Part shown: positions 57,332 to 64,000 of the stretch, one piece after another | Layout: every line of letters begins with the position of its first letter | Numbering within the stretch: position 1 is the stretch's first letter | Source: Rivibacter sp049446155 | GTDB lineage: Bacteria > Pseudomonadota > Gammaproteobacteria > Burkholderiales > Burkholderiaceae_C | Length of the DNA stretch: 64,000 nt | Direction: 5' to 3' | NCBI RefSeq assembly: GCF_049446155.1 | Contig: NZ_JBMSEE010000002.1 | Span: forward strand, 310,001-374,000 | The notes under the pieces: model-generated | What the model saw: only the letters and a program-made list of their open reading frames with translations | What the model was told of the DNA's origin: nothing | Databases searched by the model: none | Program-made: the position numbers and the translations under genes

Positions 57332-58024
57332 TCACTGCACCAGCAGCACCCGCATGCCCAGCTGCTGGCCACTGCCGCGCGCCAGCACGCGCACCGTGGC
57401 CTGGCGGGCCTTGAAGCCGGCCGGCAGTGGCAGGCTGCCGCGCAGCACCTCATGGGCGGCGATCGAGATGTCGACCGGCTTGAGCGTCACCGCGGTTTCA
57501 CTGCCGCGCTCGCCGTCGCCGGTGACCACCAGCTGCAGCGTGCCGTCCACCGGCTTGGCGCCCGCTTGCGGCCGCGCCAGCACGACCTGGTAGCTCAGGT
57601 TGCCGTCGCGCGCGCTGAACTGCCCGGCGCGCACCTCGACACTGCCGCCGCGCGGGTCGGGCGGCATCGCCGCGACGGCCGCGCCCACGTCGGCGCGCAG
57701 CCGCGCGATCAGCGCCTGGCTGGCCTGCGCCTCGGCGCTGGCCTTCTCGCCCTGGGCCAGCGCGGCGTCGAGCCGCCGGGTGGTCTCGGCCAGCTGGCTG
57801 CGCAGCTGGGTGCGCTCGGCGTCGGCCTGCTCGTAGGCGGCCTTGAGCCGGGTCGACTCGCCGGCCGAAAGGCGCGGCGGCAGATGACGCTCCTGCACGT
57901 AGATCACGGCGGCGGCGCCGCCGGCCAGGCCGAGCAGCAGCAAGACCAGCCAGCGCGGCAGGCGCCAGCGCGCGCGGCGCCGGCCATAGGGCTCGAAGGG
58001 GACGGGCTTGAATCGGCCGAACAT
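57332..58024 (-). CDS. Conserved hypothetical membrane protein with coiled coil (DUF6776-like)
   Basis: The protein is 230 aa from ATG 58024. A basic start is followed by one membrane helix (WLVLLLLGLAGGAAAVIYVQ), a helical coiled-coil segment (about 55-115, rich in Ala/Glu/Arg) and a beta-rich C-terminal domain (LSYQVVLARPQAGAKPVDGTLQLVV, ATVRVLARGSGQQLGMRVLLVQ). The layout is common among Burkholderiales; I associate it with DUF6776 from memory. It is divergent from the arsenic operon across 142 bp. Confidence 0.75.
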   Translation of the reverse strand: MFGRFKPVPFEPYGRRRARWRLPRWLVLLLLGLAGGAAAVIYVQERHLPPRLSAGESTRLKAAYEQADAERTQLRSQLAETTRRLDAALAQGEKASAEAQASQALIARLRADVGAAVAAMPPDPRGGSVEVRAGQFSARDGNLSYQVVLARPQAGAKPVDGTLQLVVTGDGERGSETAVTLKPVDISIAAHEVLRGSLPLPAGFKARQATVRVLARGSGQQLGMRVLLVQ

Positions 58025-58133
58025 GGCAGGCAGCGGTTTCGAGGGCGAGCGGACGCCGAAGGGTACAACCGCTCGGGGCACCCCTTGCAACAGGGCGTGC
58101 CAGGACCTGGGGATGGACTTCGTCGCCGGGGCT

Positions 58134-58169
58134 TGCATGATTCGATTTTTCGAGTAAAGTTGAATCATG
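58134..58169 (+). promoter_or_regulatory. arsR promoter with 8-bp inverted-repeat operator
   Basis: TTGCAT, 16-base spacer, then TAAAGT (58155-58160), which ends 6 bases before the ATG at 58167; there is no Shine-Dalgarno, so the mRNA looks leaderless. CATGATTC (58136-58143) and GAATCATG (58162-58169) are exact complements bracketing the promoter, fitting an ArsR-type operator. The same hexamers occur in the hipB promoter. Confidence 0.75.
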
Positions 58170-58496
58170 GAAGCAGATCAAGTCGTCAAGGCCCTGGCCG
58201 CGCTGGCGCACCCGATTCGCCTGCAGGTCTTTCGGGCCCTGGTCGTTTCGGGCCCGCCGGGCCTGACCCCGGGCGTGATGCAGGAGGGCCTGGGCGTGCC
58301 GGCCGCGACGCTGTCGTTCCATCTCAAGGAACTGGCCGCCGCGGGCCTGGTGAGCACCGAGCGTGCGAGCCGTCACATCGTCTACCGCGCGGCCTTCGAG
58401 CGGATGAACGCGCTGCTCGGCTACCTCACCGAGAACTGCTGCCAGGGCGCCGGCTGCCTGGTCGAGACGAAGGCCGAGGCCGGCTGCGGCTGCTGA
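58167..58496 (+). CDS. arsR: ArsR-family arsenic-responsive repressor
   Basis: The protein is 109 aa with the winged helix (VVKALAALAHPIRLQVFRALVV, LTPGVMQEGLGVPAATLSFHLKELAAAGLVSTERASRHIVY). Cys91-Cys92 and Cys97 in NCCQGAGC and two Cys at the end (GCGC) can bind As(III). This C-terminal Cys set is typical of the ArsR variants that respond to trivalent and organic arsenicals. It is the first gene of a four-gene operon. Confidence 0.9.
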   Translation: MEADQVVKALAALAHPIRLQVFRALVVSGPPGLTPGVMQEGLGVPAATLSFHLKELAAAGLVSTERASRHIVYRAAFERMNALLGYLTENCCQGAGCLVETKAEAGCGC

Positions 58497-58530
58497 CAAC
58501 CCCCAAGCTGACCACCCCAAGGAGTGTGCG

Positions 58531-59007
58531 ATGAAGCGATTCCACGTCCATGCCCACGTGCAAGACCTGCAGGCGAGCATTGCCTTCTATTCCAAGCTGT
58601 TCGACGCGCAGCCGACGCGCGTCGAACGCGACTACGCGAAATGGATGCTCGAGGATCCGCGCCTGAACTTCGCGATCTCCACGCGCGGCGGCGGCAAGAC
58701 CGGCGTTGATCACCTGGGCTTCCAGACCGATGACGCCGCCGAGCTCGACGAGCTGAAGTCGCGCGCGCAGGCCGCCGACATCGCGCTGTTCGACGAAGGC
58801 CAGGTCGGCTGCTGCTACGCGCGCAGCGAGAAGCACTGGATCACCGACCCGCAGGGCATCGCCTGGGAGCAGTTCCACACGCTGGCCGACATCCCGGTGT
58901 TCAGCGAGGCCTCGGCGACGTCGTCCGAGAAGGCCTGCTGCCCGGCGCCGAACACGAGCGGCAAGCCGGTCGGCATCGCGGTGAAGCCGGCGTCGTCGTG
59001 CTGCTGA
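58531..59007 (+). CDS. arsI: ArsI/CadI-family glyoxalase-fold dioxygenase (C-As lyase)
   Basis: The protein is 158 aa of the vicinal-oxygen-chelate fold. Metal ligands fit His5 or His7, His61 (GVDHLGFQT) and Glu113 (AWEQFHT). The substrate-binding Cys pair Cys94-Cys95 (VGCCYARSEKHW) is the hallmark of ArsI. Two further Cys pairs lie near the C-terminus. ArsI cleaves the C-As bond of trivalent methyl or aromatic arsenicals using Fe(II) and O2, and the resulting As(III) is then exported. Confidence 0.9.
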   Translation: MKRFHVHAHVQDLQASIAFYSKLFDAQPTRVERDYAKWMLEDPRLNFAISTRGGGKTGVDHLGFQTDDAAELDELKSRAQAADIALFDEGQVGCCYARSEKHWITDPQGIAWEQFHTLADIPVFSEASATSSEKACCPAPNTSGKPVGIAVKPASSCC

Positions 59008-59014
59008 GACGCAC

Positions 59015-59503
59015 ATGACCGCCCACGTCCTCATCCTGTGCACCCACAACTCGGCGCGCAGCGTGCTCGCCGAGACCATGCTCAACCACTGGGCGCGGCG
59101 CCTCGGGCGCGACGTGCGCGCGCACAGCGCCGGCAGCGCACCGAGCGGGCGCGTCAACCCGCATGCGCTCGCCGCGCTGGAGCGCGCCGGCATCGACACC
59201 GCGGGCGTTCGCAGCAAGAACTGGGACGAGTTCGCTGCGCCCGATGCGCCGCGCATGCGCATCGTCATCACCGTGTGCGACCAGGCCGCGGCCGAGCAAT
59301 GCCCGTTCTGGCCGGGCAGCCCGGTCAAGATGCACTGGGGCTACCCGGACCCGTCGAACGCGGCCGAGGCCGACAAGCCGCAGGCCTTCGAGCTCACGCG
59401 CCAGGCGATCGGCTACCGCATGCTGCAGCTGCTGCAGCTGCCGATCGACACCATGAGCGACGCCGAGCTCCAGGCCGCGCTCGACGAGATCGCGCGGCGA
59501 TGA
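59015..59503 (+). CDS. arsC: Arsenate reductase, low-molecular-weight phosphatase type
   Basis: The protein is 162 aa. The phosphatase loop is CTHNSARS with nucleophile Cys9 and Arg15. A second Cys lies in ITVCDQAAAEQCPFWPG, and the family motif is HWGYPDPS. This is the glutaredoxin/thioredoxin-coupled or two-Cys class rather than the ArsC of E. coli plasmids. It reduces As(V) to As(III). Its stop overlaps the aquaporin start as ATGA. Confidence 0.9.
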   Translation: MTAHVLILCTHNSARSVLAETMLNHWARRLGRDVRAHSAGSAPSGRVNPHALAALERAGIDTAGVRSKNWDEFAAPDAPRMRIVITVCDQAAAEQCPFWPGSPVKMHWGYPDPSNAAEADKPQAFELTRQAIGYRMLQLLQLPIDTMSDAELQAALDEIARR

Positions 59504-60219
59504 GCGGCGTATCCCGGCGGCTGCTGGCCGAGGGCCTGGGCACCGCGCTGCTGCTCGCGGTGGTGATCGGCTCGGGCGTGATGGGCGAGCGCCTGGCCGC
59601 GGGCAACGTGGCGATCGCACTGCTCGCCAACACGCTGGCCACGGTGGGCGGGCTGTACGTGCTGATCGAGGTGTTCGGCCCGGTCAGCGGCGCGCATTTC
59701 AATCCGGCGGTCTCGTGCGCGATGGCCTGGCGCGGCGAACTCGAGCGCGGCCTGCTGCTGCCCTACGCCGCGGCGCAGCTGGCCGGCGCGGTGCTCGGCG
59801 CCTGGCTCGCGCATGCGATGTTCGAGATGGCGATCTGGCAGTTCTCGGCCAGGCCGCGCAGCGGCGTCGGCCAGTGGATCGCCGAGGCCGTGGCGACCTT
59901 CGGCCTGCTGCTCGTGATCCTGCGCGCGCCGGCCGGCCGCGTCGCGGCGATGGTCGCGGCCTACATCGGCGCGGCCTACTGGTTCACCGCGTCGACCTCG
60001 TTCGCCAATCCGGCCGCCGCTTTCGGTCGAATGTTCAGCGACAGCTTCGCGGGCATCGCGCCGGCCAGCGTGCCGGGCTTCGTCGCGGCCGAGCTGGCCG
60101 GCGCGGCGCTGGCCGTGGCGCTCGACCGCTGGCTGCGATCGGTCGAGCCGGCGCGCCACAGCGCCGCGCCCATCAGCACGACGCCGGCGAGCTGCACCAC
60201 GCCCAGCGAGCGGCCGTAG
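59500..60219 (+). CDS. Aquaglyceroporin-like arsenite channel (MIP family, AqpS-like)
   Basis: The protein is 239 aa with six membrane helices. The first NPA motif (68-70) is followed by VS; the second (170-172) is NPAAAFGRMF, lacking the Arg that normally follows NPA. A widened selectivity filter fits arsenite passage, as in rhizobial AqpS. With arsC and no ArsB or Acr3, it likely replaces a pump. The last 25 residues run antisense into eamA and are probably dispensable. Confidence 0.88.
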   Translation: MSGVSRRLLAEGLGTALLLAVVIGSGVMGERLAAGNVAIALLANTLATVGGLYVLIEVFGPVSGAHFNPAVSCAMAWRGELERGLLLPYAAAQLAGAVLGAWLAHAMFEMAIWQFSARPRSGVGQWIAEAVATFGLLLVILRAPAGRVAAMVAAYIGAAYWFTASTSFANPAAAFGRMFSDSFAGIAPASVPGFVAAELAGAALAVALDRWLRSVEPARHSAAPISTTPASCTTPSERP

Positions 60220-61034
60220 ACCGCCGCGTCGATGACGATCGCCGCGCACGGATAGACGAACTGCAGCACCGCGACGCGCCCGGCCGGCAGTCGCGCCATG
60301 CCAGCGTAGAGCAGCACGTAGGCCAGGCCGGTGTGCAGCACGCCCAGCCCGGCGAGCCAGGCCCAGGCCGGCGCGCCCTGCGGCCAGCCGTTGGCGAATG
60401 GCCACCACAGCAGCGCCAGCGTGCCGACGAGGCACTGCCACCACGCCAGCGCGAACGGGCTGACCGAGCGCGCGCGCTTGGCGATCAGCGTCACCGCCGC
60501 ATAGCTCAGCGAGCCGCCCAGGCACATCGCGATGCCTTCGAGCGCGCGCGCATCGAGCGTCACGTCGCTGCCGGCCAGCCCGGTCGCGAGCGCCAGGCCG
60601 GCGAGCGCCACCGCGGCCGCGGCCCCCTGCCGGGCCGACAGCGGCTCGCGCAGCACCCACACGCCCAGCAGCATCACCCACAGCGGCTGGACGTGGAACA
60701 CCACGGTCGCCAGGCCGATCGAGGTGCGCTCGATCGCGGCGAAGAACAGCGCCCAGTTCAGGACGACCAGCACGCCGGCGGCGAGCGCGGCGGCCCAGGC
60801 CGCGCCGCGCAGGCGCAGCTCGCGCAGGCGACCGCTCATCGCGCCCCAGGCCAGCAGCGCGAGCGCGCCGAACGCGCAGCGAAACCACACGGCGGTCAGC
60901 GGCGCCTGGCCGGCCTCTTCGAGGAACACGCCCAGCGTGCCGAGCAGCAGGCCGCCGGCGACCATCAGTGCGGTGCCGCGCCGCGCCTCGCCGGCGGCGG
61001 CCGGCGTCGTGGATGGGAGGGCGACGTTGCTCAT
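59976..61034 (-). CDS. EamA/DMT-family exporter
   Basis: The protein is 352 aa. Ten helices in two EamA repeats are visible (GTALMVAGGLLLGTLGVFLEEAG; ATVVFHVQPLWVMLLGVWVLREPL; SLSYAAVTLIAK; VLQFVYPCAAIVIDAAVYGRSLGVVQLAGVVLMG). The real fold ends near residue 295; the last 57 residues are low-complexity Ala/Ser and lie opposite the aquaporin gene. It is divergent from a LysR gene, which probably regulates it. Substrate unknown, likely an amino acid or metabolite. Confidence 0.88.
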   Translation of the reverse strand: MSNVALPSTTPAAAGEARRGTALMVAGGLLLGTLGVFLEEAGQAPLTAVWFRCAFGALALLAWGAMSGRLRELRLRGAAWAAALAAGVLVVLNWALFFAAIERTSIGLATVVFHVQPLWVMLLGVWVLREPLSARQGAAAAVALAGLALATGLAGSDVTLDARALEGIAMCLGGSLSYAAVTLIAKRARSVSPFALAWWQCLVGTLALLWWPFANGWPQGAPAWAWLAGLGVLHTGLAYVLLYAGMARLPAGRVAVLQFVYPCAAIVIDAAVYGRSLGVVQLAGVVLMGAALWRAGSTDRSQRSSATASAAPASSAATKPGTLAGAMPAKLSLNIRPKAAAGLANEVDAVNQ

Positions 61035-61070
61035 GGCTTCATCGTCGGCGACGCATGGCCTTGCGTGAAG

Positions 61071-61096
61071 CGAATCCTTTTGAAGCTTAGGATTCG
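61071..61096. promoter_or_regulatory. Inverted repeat between eamA and lysR genes
   Basis: CGAATCCT (61071-61078) and AGGATTCG (61089-61096) are exact complements with a 10-base gap. They lie in the 89-bp divergent region, so this is a good candidate for the LysR binding site. Confidence 0.6.
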
Positions 61097-61123
61097 ATAA
61101 ACGAATGGGAGGCCAGAGAAGCC

Positions 61124-61990
61124 ATGCGCCACACCGACCTGCAGCTCGACTGGCTGCGCGCCTTCGTCGCGGTGGTCGACGCCGGCACGCTTTCCGGCGC
61201 CGCGCCGCTGATCCACCGCTCGCAGTCCGCGGTGAGCATGCAGCTCAAGAAGCTCGAGGACGCGGTGGGCCGCCCGGTGCTGCTGCGCGGCCCGCGCCAC
61301 CTCGAGCTCACGCCCACCGGCGCCGAGCTGCTCGGCTACGCGCGCCGGCTGCTCGAGCTGCACGACGAAACGCTCGCCGCGCTGCACGGCCCGCGCATCG
61401 CCGGGCGCGTGCGCCTGGGCGTGCCGGACGACTATGCCGAGCGCTACCTCACGCCGGTGCTGCGCAGCTTCGCGAGCCGCCATGCCGGCGTCGAGATCGT
61501 GCTCGACTGCGAGCAGTCGACCTCGCTGATCCCGCGCGTGCAGCGCGGCGAGATCGACCTCGCGCTGGTCTCGCGCGACCGGCCCACGCGCGGCACGCTG
61601 CTGTTCCACGAGCCGCTGGTGTGGGTCGGCGCGCCGCAGCACGAGGCCTGGCGGCGCGAGCCGCTGCCGATCGCGGTGTACGAGGCGGCGAGCCTGGCGC
61701 GGCGCGACGCGCTCGCGGCGCTGGCGGCGCAGCGGCGCGCCTGGCGCGTGGTCTACGACAGCTCGAGCCTGGCCGGGCAGCTGGCGGCCGTCGACAGCGG
61801 CATCGCGGTCGCCGTGCTCACGCGCTGCAGCGTGCCGGCGCACCTGCAGGTGCTCGGCGAGCGCCACGGCCTGCCGCCGCTGCCGTCGATGGAGGTCGCG
61901 GCGCTGCGCAGCAAGGCCTCGCGCGGCTCGCGCGCGGTCGACGCGCTGGAGCAGCAGATGCTGCAGACCTTGCGCGCGCTGCCGGCCTGA
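61124..61990 (+). CDS. LysR-family regulator
   Basis: The protein is 288 aa. The helix-turn-helix (LDWLRAFVAVVDAGTLSGAAPLIHRSQSAVSMQLKKLEDAVGRPVLLR) and substrate domain (GRVRLGVPDDYAERYLTPVLRSFASRHAGVEIVLDCEQST) are complete. It is divergent from the EamA exporter, a common regulator-transporter pair. The ribosome site is GAGAAG 5 bases ahead of the ATG. Confidence 0.92.
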   Translation: MRHTDLQLDWLRAFVAVVDAGTLSGAAPLIHRSQSAVSMQLKKLEDAVGRPVLLRGPRHLELTPTGAELLGYARRLLELHDETLAALHGPRIAGRVRLGVPDDYAERYLTPVLRSFASRHAGVEIVLDCEQSTSLIPRVQRGEIDLALVSRDRPTRGTLLFHEPLVWVGAPQHEAWRREPLPIAVYEAASLARRDALAALAAQRRAWRVVYDSSSLAGQLAAVDSGIAVAVLTRCSVPAHLQVLGERHGLPPLPSMEVAALRSKASRGSRAVDALEQQMLQTLRALPA

Positions 61991-62002
61991 ACATCGGCGC
62001 GC

Positions 62003-63055
62003 TCACCCCAAGCCCGTGCCCGAGGGAGAAGGCGTCACCGCGCGGCCGGGTGCCATGGCGGGGATCGGCTGCATCGCCTCCACGAACTGCTGCGTCGCGC
62101 GCTCCCACGTGAAGGTCTCGGCATGCGCGCGCACCGCGTCGCGCGGCAGCTCGAGCGCGCGCAGGCAGGCGGCGCGCAGGTCGGTGTCGAGCACGCCGCC
62201 GGCGGACTGGCCGACCACGTCGATCGGCCCCGGCACCGGGAACGCGGCGACCGGCGTGCCGCAGGCCATCGCCTCGACCATCACGAGGCCGAAGGTGTCG
62301 GTCAGGCTCGGGAACACCTTGACGTCGGCGCTGCGGTACAGCGCGGCCAGCTCGGGCCCGCCGAGCACGCCGAACCAGCGCACGTTCGGATAGCGCGCCT
62401 GCAGCTTCGCGCGCTCGGGCCCTTCGCCGGCGACCCACTTCTCGCCCGGCAGGTCCAGCGACAAGAAGGCCTCGACCTGCTTTTCCACCGCGAGCCGGCC
62501 GACGTAGAGGAACACCGGCTGCGTGTCGCGTTCGACGCGCGCGCCGTCGGGGCGGAACATCTCGAGATCGACGCCGCGCGACCACCAGCGCGGCTTGGTG
62601 AAGCCGCGCGCGCGCAGGTCGTCGACGATGGCCGCGGTGGGTGCGAGCGTCGCGACGCCGGCGTTGTGGAAGCGCCGCAGCACCGCATAGCTCCACGCCA
62701 ACGGCAGCCGGATGCGCGCATGCACGTACTCCGGAAAGCGGCTGTGGTACGCGGTGGTGAAGGGCCAGCCGCGGCGCAGCGCGACCGAGCGCGCGAGCCA
62801 GCCGAGCGGGCCCTCGGTGGCGATGTGCAGGCAGTCGGGCGCGAAGGCGTCGATGCGCCGCGCGACCTCGCCGCGGCCCACCAGCGCGAGCTCGATCTCC
62901 GGGTAGCTCGGGCAGGGCATCGAGCGCAGGCCCTGCGGGGACAAGAGCTCAACCTCGTGGCCCAGGCGCTGCAGTTCGCGCACCGTCATCTTGAGCGTGC
63001 GCACCACGCCGTTGACCTGCGGCTCCCAGGCGTCGGTGACGATGAGGATCTTCAT
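62003..63055 (-). CDS. Glycosyltransferase family 4, mannosyltransferase (MgtA/PimB-like)
   Basis: The protein is 350 aa from ATG 63055. The N-terminal lobe opens MKILIVTDAWEPQVNGVVRTL. The donor-binding lobe has FLYVGRLAVEKQVEAFLSL, GEGPERAKL and the EX7E-like PSLTDTFGLVMVEAMACGTPVAAFPV. It transfers a hexose, probably mannose from GDP-mannose, to a lipid or glycan. The last 11 residues (VTPSPSGTGLG) come from a repeat-like sequence and lie outside the fold. Its start overlaps the lplT-like gene stop by ATGA. Confidence 0.9.
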   Translation of the reverse strand: MKILIVTDAWEPQVNGVVRTLKMTVRELQRLGHEVELLSPQGLRSMPCPSYPEIELALVGRGEVARRIDAFAPDCLHIATEGPLGWLARSVALRRGWPFTTAYHSRFPEYVHARIRLPLAWSYAVLRRFHNAGVATLAPTAAIVDDLRARGFTKPRWWSRGVDLEMFRPDGARVERDTQPVFLYVGRLAVEKQVEAFLSLDLPGEKWVAGEGPERAKLQARYPNVRWFGVLGGPELAALYRSADVKVFPSLTDTFGLVMVEAMACGTPVAAFPVPGPIDVVGQSAGGVLDTDLRAACLRALELPRDAVRAHAETFTWERATQQFVEAMQPIPAMAPGRAVTPSPSGTGLG

Positions 63056-64000
63056 GCGCTCTCCTTGGCGGCGTGAGGGTGAGGCGGGGCGTGGCGGTCC
63101 TGGCGGGCGGTGATCGCGGCCATCGCCGCGGCGACCGCGAGGCCGAAGCACCAGATCAGCGTCGGCAACGGCAGCTCGGCGGCGCCGAGCGCCGCGTAGA
63201 CCGCCAGCAGGCCGATCACGCCGAGGTTCTCGTTGAAGTTCTGTACCGCGATCGAGCGCCCGGCGCTCAGCAGCACGTGGCCGCGGTGCTGCAGCACCGC
63301 GTTCATCGGCACGACGAAGAAGCCTGCGCAGGCGCCCACCGCGACCAGCAGCGCGAAGGCCTGCGCCGGCGTCTCGCAGAACACGATGCACGGCAGCAGC
63401 AGGCCCATCGCGATGCCCAGCGGCAGCACGCCGAACGCGCGCCCGAGCGACACCCAGCGCCCCGCCGCGGTGGCGCCGGCCACCAGGCCGATCGCGCCGG
63501 CGGCCTGCAGCATCGCCGCGTGGTGCAGCCCCAGGCCGAGCGACTCCTGCGCCCAGCGCAGCATCACCAGCTGCAGCGTCGCGCCGACGCCCCAGAACAG
63601 CGTGGTCACAGCGAGCGAGCGTGCGCCTTGCGCGTCGCGCCAGAGCATGAGGTGGTCGCGCGCAAAGCCGCCCAGCAGCGCGCGCGCATCGCAGGGCAGC
63701 GCGCGGCGAGCGGCGCCACTGGCGGGGATGCCGAGGTTGAGCGCGGCGGCCAGCGCGTACAGCGCGAGCACGGCGGCGAGCGCGGGCACGAGGCGCGTGG
63801 CTTCGTGAGTGGCGGGGCTCCACGGTGCGGCCCAGGCCGCATCGGCCTGCGCGAGCGGGCTCACCAGCGCGCCGCCGGCCAGCGTGCCGAGCAGGATCGC
63901 GCCGACGGTGCAGACCTCGATCCAGCCATTGGCCGCGACCAGGCGCGACGGCGGCAGCAGCTCGGTGATCAGGCCGTACTTGGCCGGCGAGTAGAGCGCC
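63052..64000 (-). CDS. lplT: Lysophospholipid transporter LplT-like MFS protein, 5' end outside window
   Basis: The frame is open to the window edge and reads ALYSPAKYGLITELLPPSRLVAANGWIE at the cut end, the LplT signature region. Seven or more helices follow. A GTG at 63864 is only an internal codon. LplT flips lysophospholipids across the inner membrane and is often fused to or next to an acyltransferase; the partner would lie outside the window. Confidence 0.85.
   Translation of the reverse strand, partial: ALYSPAKYGLITELLPPSRLVAANGWIEVCTVGAILLGTLAGGALVSPLAQADAAWAAPWSPATHEATRLVPALAAVLALYALAAALNLGIPASGAARRALPCDARALLGGFARDHLMLWRDAQGARSLAVTTLFWGVGATLQLVMLRWAQESLGLGLHHAAMLQAAGAIGLVAGATAAGRWVSLGRAFGVLPLGIAMGLLLPCIVFCETPAQAFALLVAVGACAGFFVVPMNAVLQHRGHVLLSAGRSIAVQNFNENLGVIGLLAVYAALGAAELPLPTLIWCFGLAVAAAMAAITARQDRHAPPHPHAAKESA

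Overview
The window is about 64 kb of very GC-rich DNA, roughly 70% by eye. It is densely coded on both strands with short intergenic gaps. Codon usage, dispersed palindromic repeats and gene content (opine-type oxidases, Dpp-type transporters, czc-like efflux, DUF4198-TonB loci) point to a chromosome of a Burkholderiales betaproteobacterium, probably from the Rubrivivax/Ideonella/Leptothrix neighbourhood. That placement is inferred from style and content; no rRNA or tRNA gene is present to confirm it. I found no phage, insertion sequence or CRISPR array. Both window edges cut genes.

Layout. 0-1.4 kb: the end of an aspartyl/asparaginyl hydroxylase and a small unknown protein. 1.4-5.7 kb: envelope genes, namely a DegP/HtrA-type protease divergent from a small outer-membrane barrel, a glycine-zipper lipoprotein, a FecR-domain protein and a ChaN-type lipoprotein. 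5.8-12.9 kb: a heavy-metal RND efflux operon with accessory small proteins; its pump gene carries an in-frame palindromic repeat. 13.2-20.2 kb: a TonB-dependent receptor, a DUF4198 protein, a DUF1624 membrane protein, ExbB, two ExbDs and TonB, together a self-contained iron/metal uptake locus. 20.2-21.9 kb: a hipBA toxin-antitoxin pair with a clear operator.

21.9-43.7 kb: a large catabolic island for nitrogenous compounds. The left arm (minus strand) holds two aldehyde dehydrogenases, a tartrate-dehydrogenase-like enzyme, a Dpp-type ABC importer, a PuuB-like amine oxidase and an HAD hydrolase. The right arm (plus strand) holds a double GNAT protein, a GhrA-like reductase, an omega-aminotransferase, an Lrp/AsnC regulator and a three-subunit opine/D-hydroxyproline-type oxidase. 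A further minus-strand set holds a PepSY protein, a cupin, an M20 amidohydrolase and an AraC regulator. Together they suggest import, oxidative deamination or transamination, and aldehyde oxidation of an amine, opine or imino-acid substrate. The substrate is unknown.

43.9-46.6 kb: an OhrR-like regulator with an exported alpha/beta hydrolase, and an ArsR-like regulator with a NIPSNAP protein. 46.9-51.9 kb: three signalling proteins (MHYT hybrid kinase, triple-PAS kinase, tandem receiver). 52-57 kb: a membrane protein, an MFS exporter with LysR, and an ECF41-type sigma factor beside its expected carboxymuconolactone-decarboxylase-like target, with recognisable ECF41 promoter motifs at both. 58.1-60.2 kb: an arsenic operon (ArsR, ArsI-type lyase, ArsC, aquaglyceroporin). 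The aquaglyceroporin overlaps a convergent EamA transporter by 244 bp. 61-64 kb: a LysR, a mannosyltransferase-type glycosyltransferase and an LplT-like transporter cut by the window end.

The most noteworthy signals are the catabolic island with a 29-bp repeat placed just before two of its start codons, the ECF41 promoter pair, apparently leaderless regulator promoters sharing TTGCAT/TAAAGT hexamers, palindromic repeats absorbed into coding sequences, and the arsenic/EamA antisense overlap.
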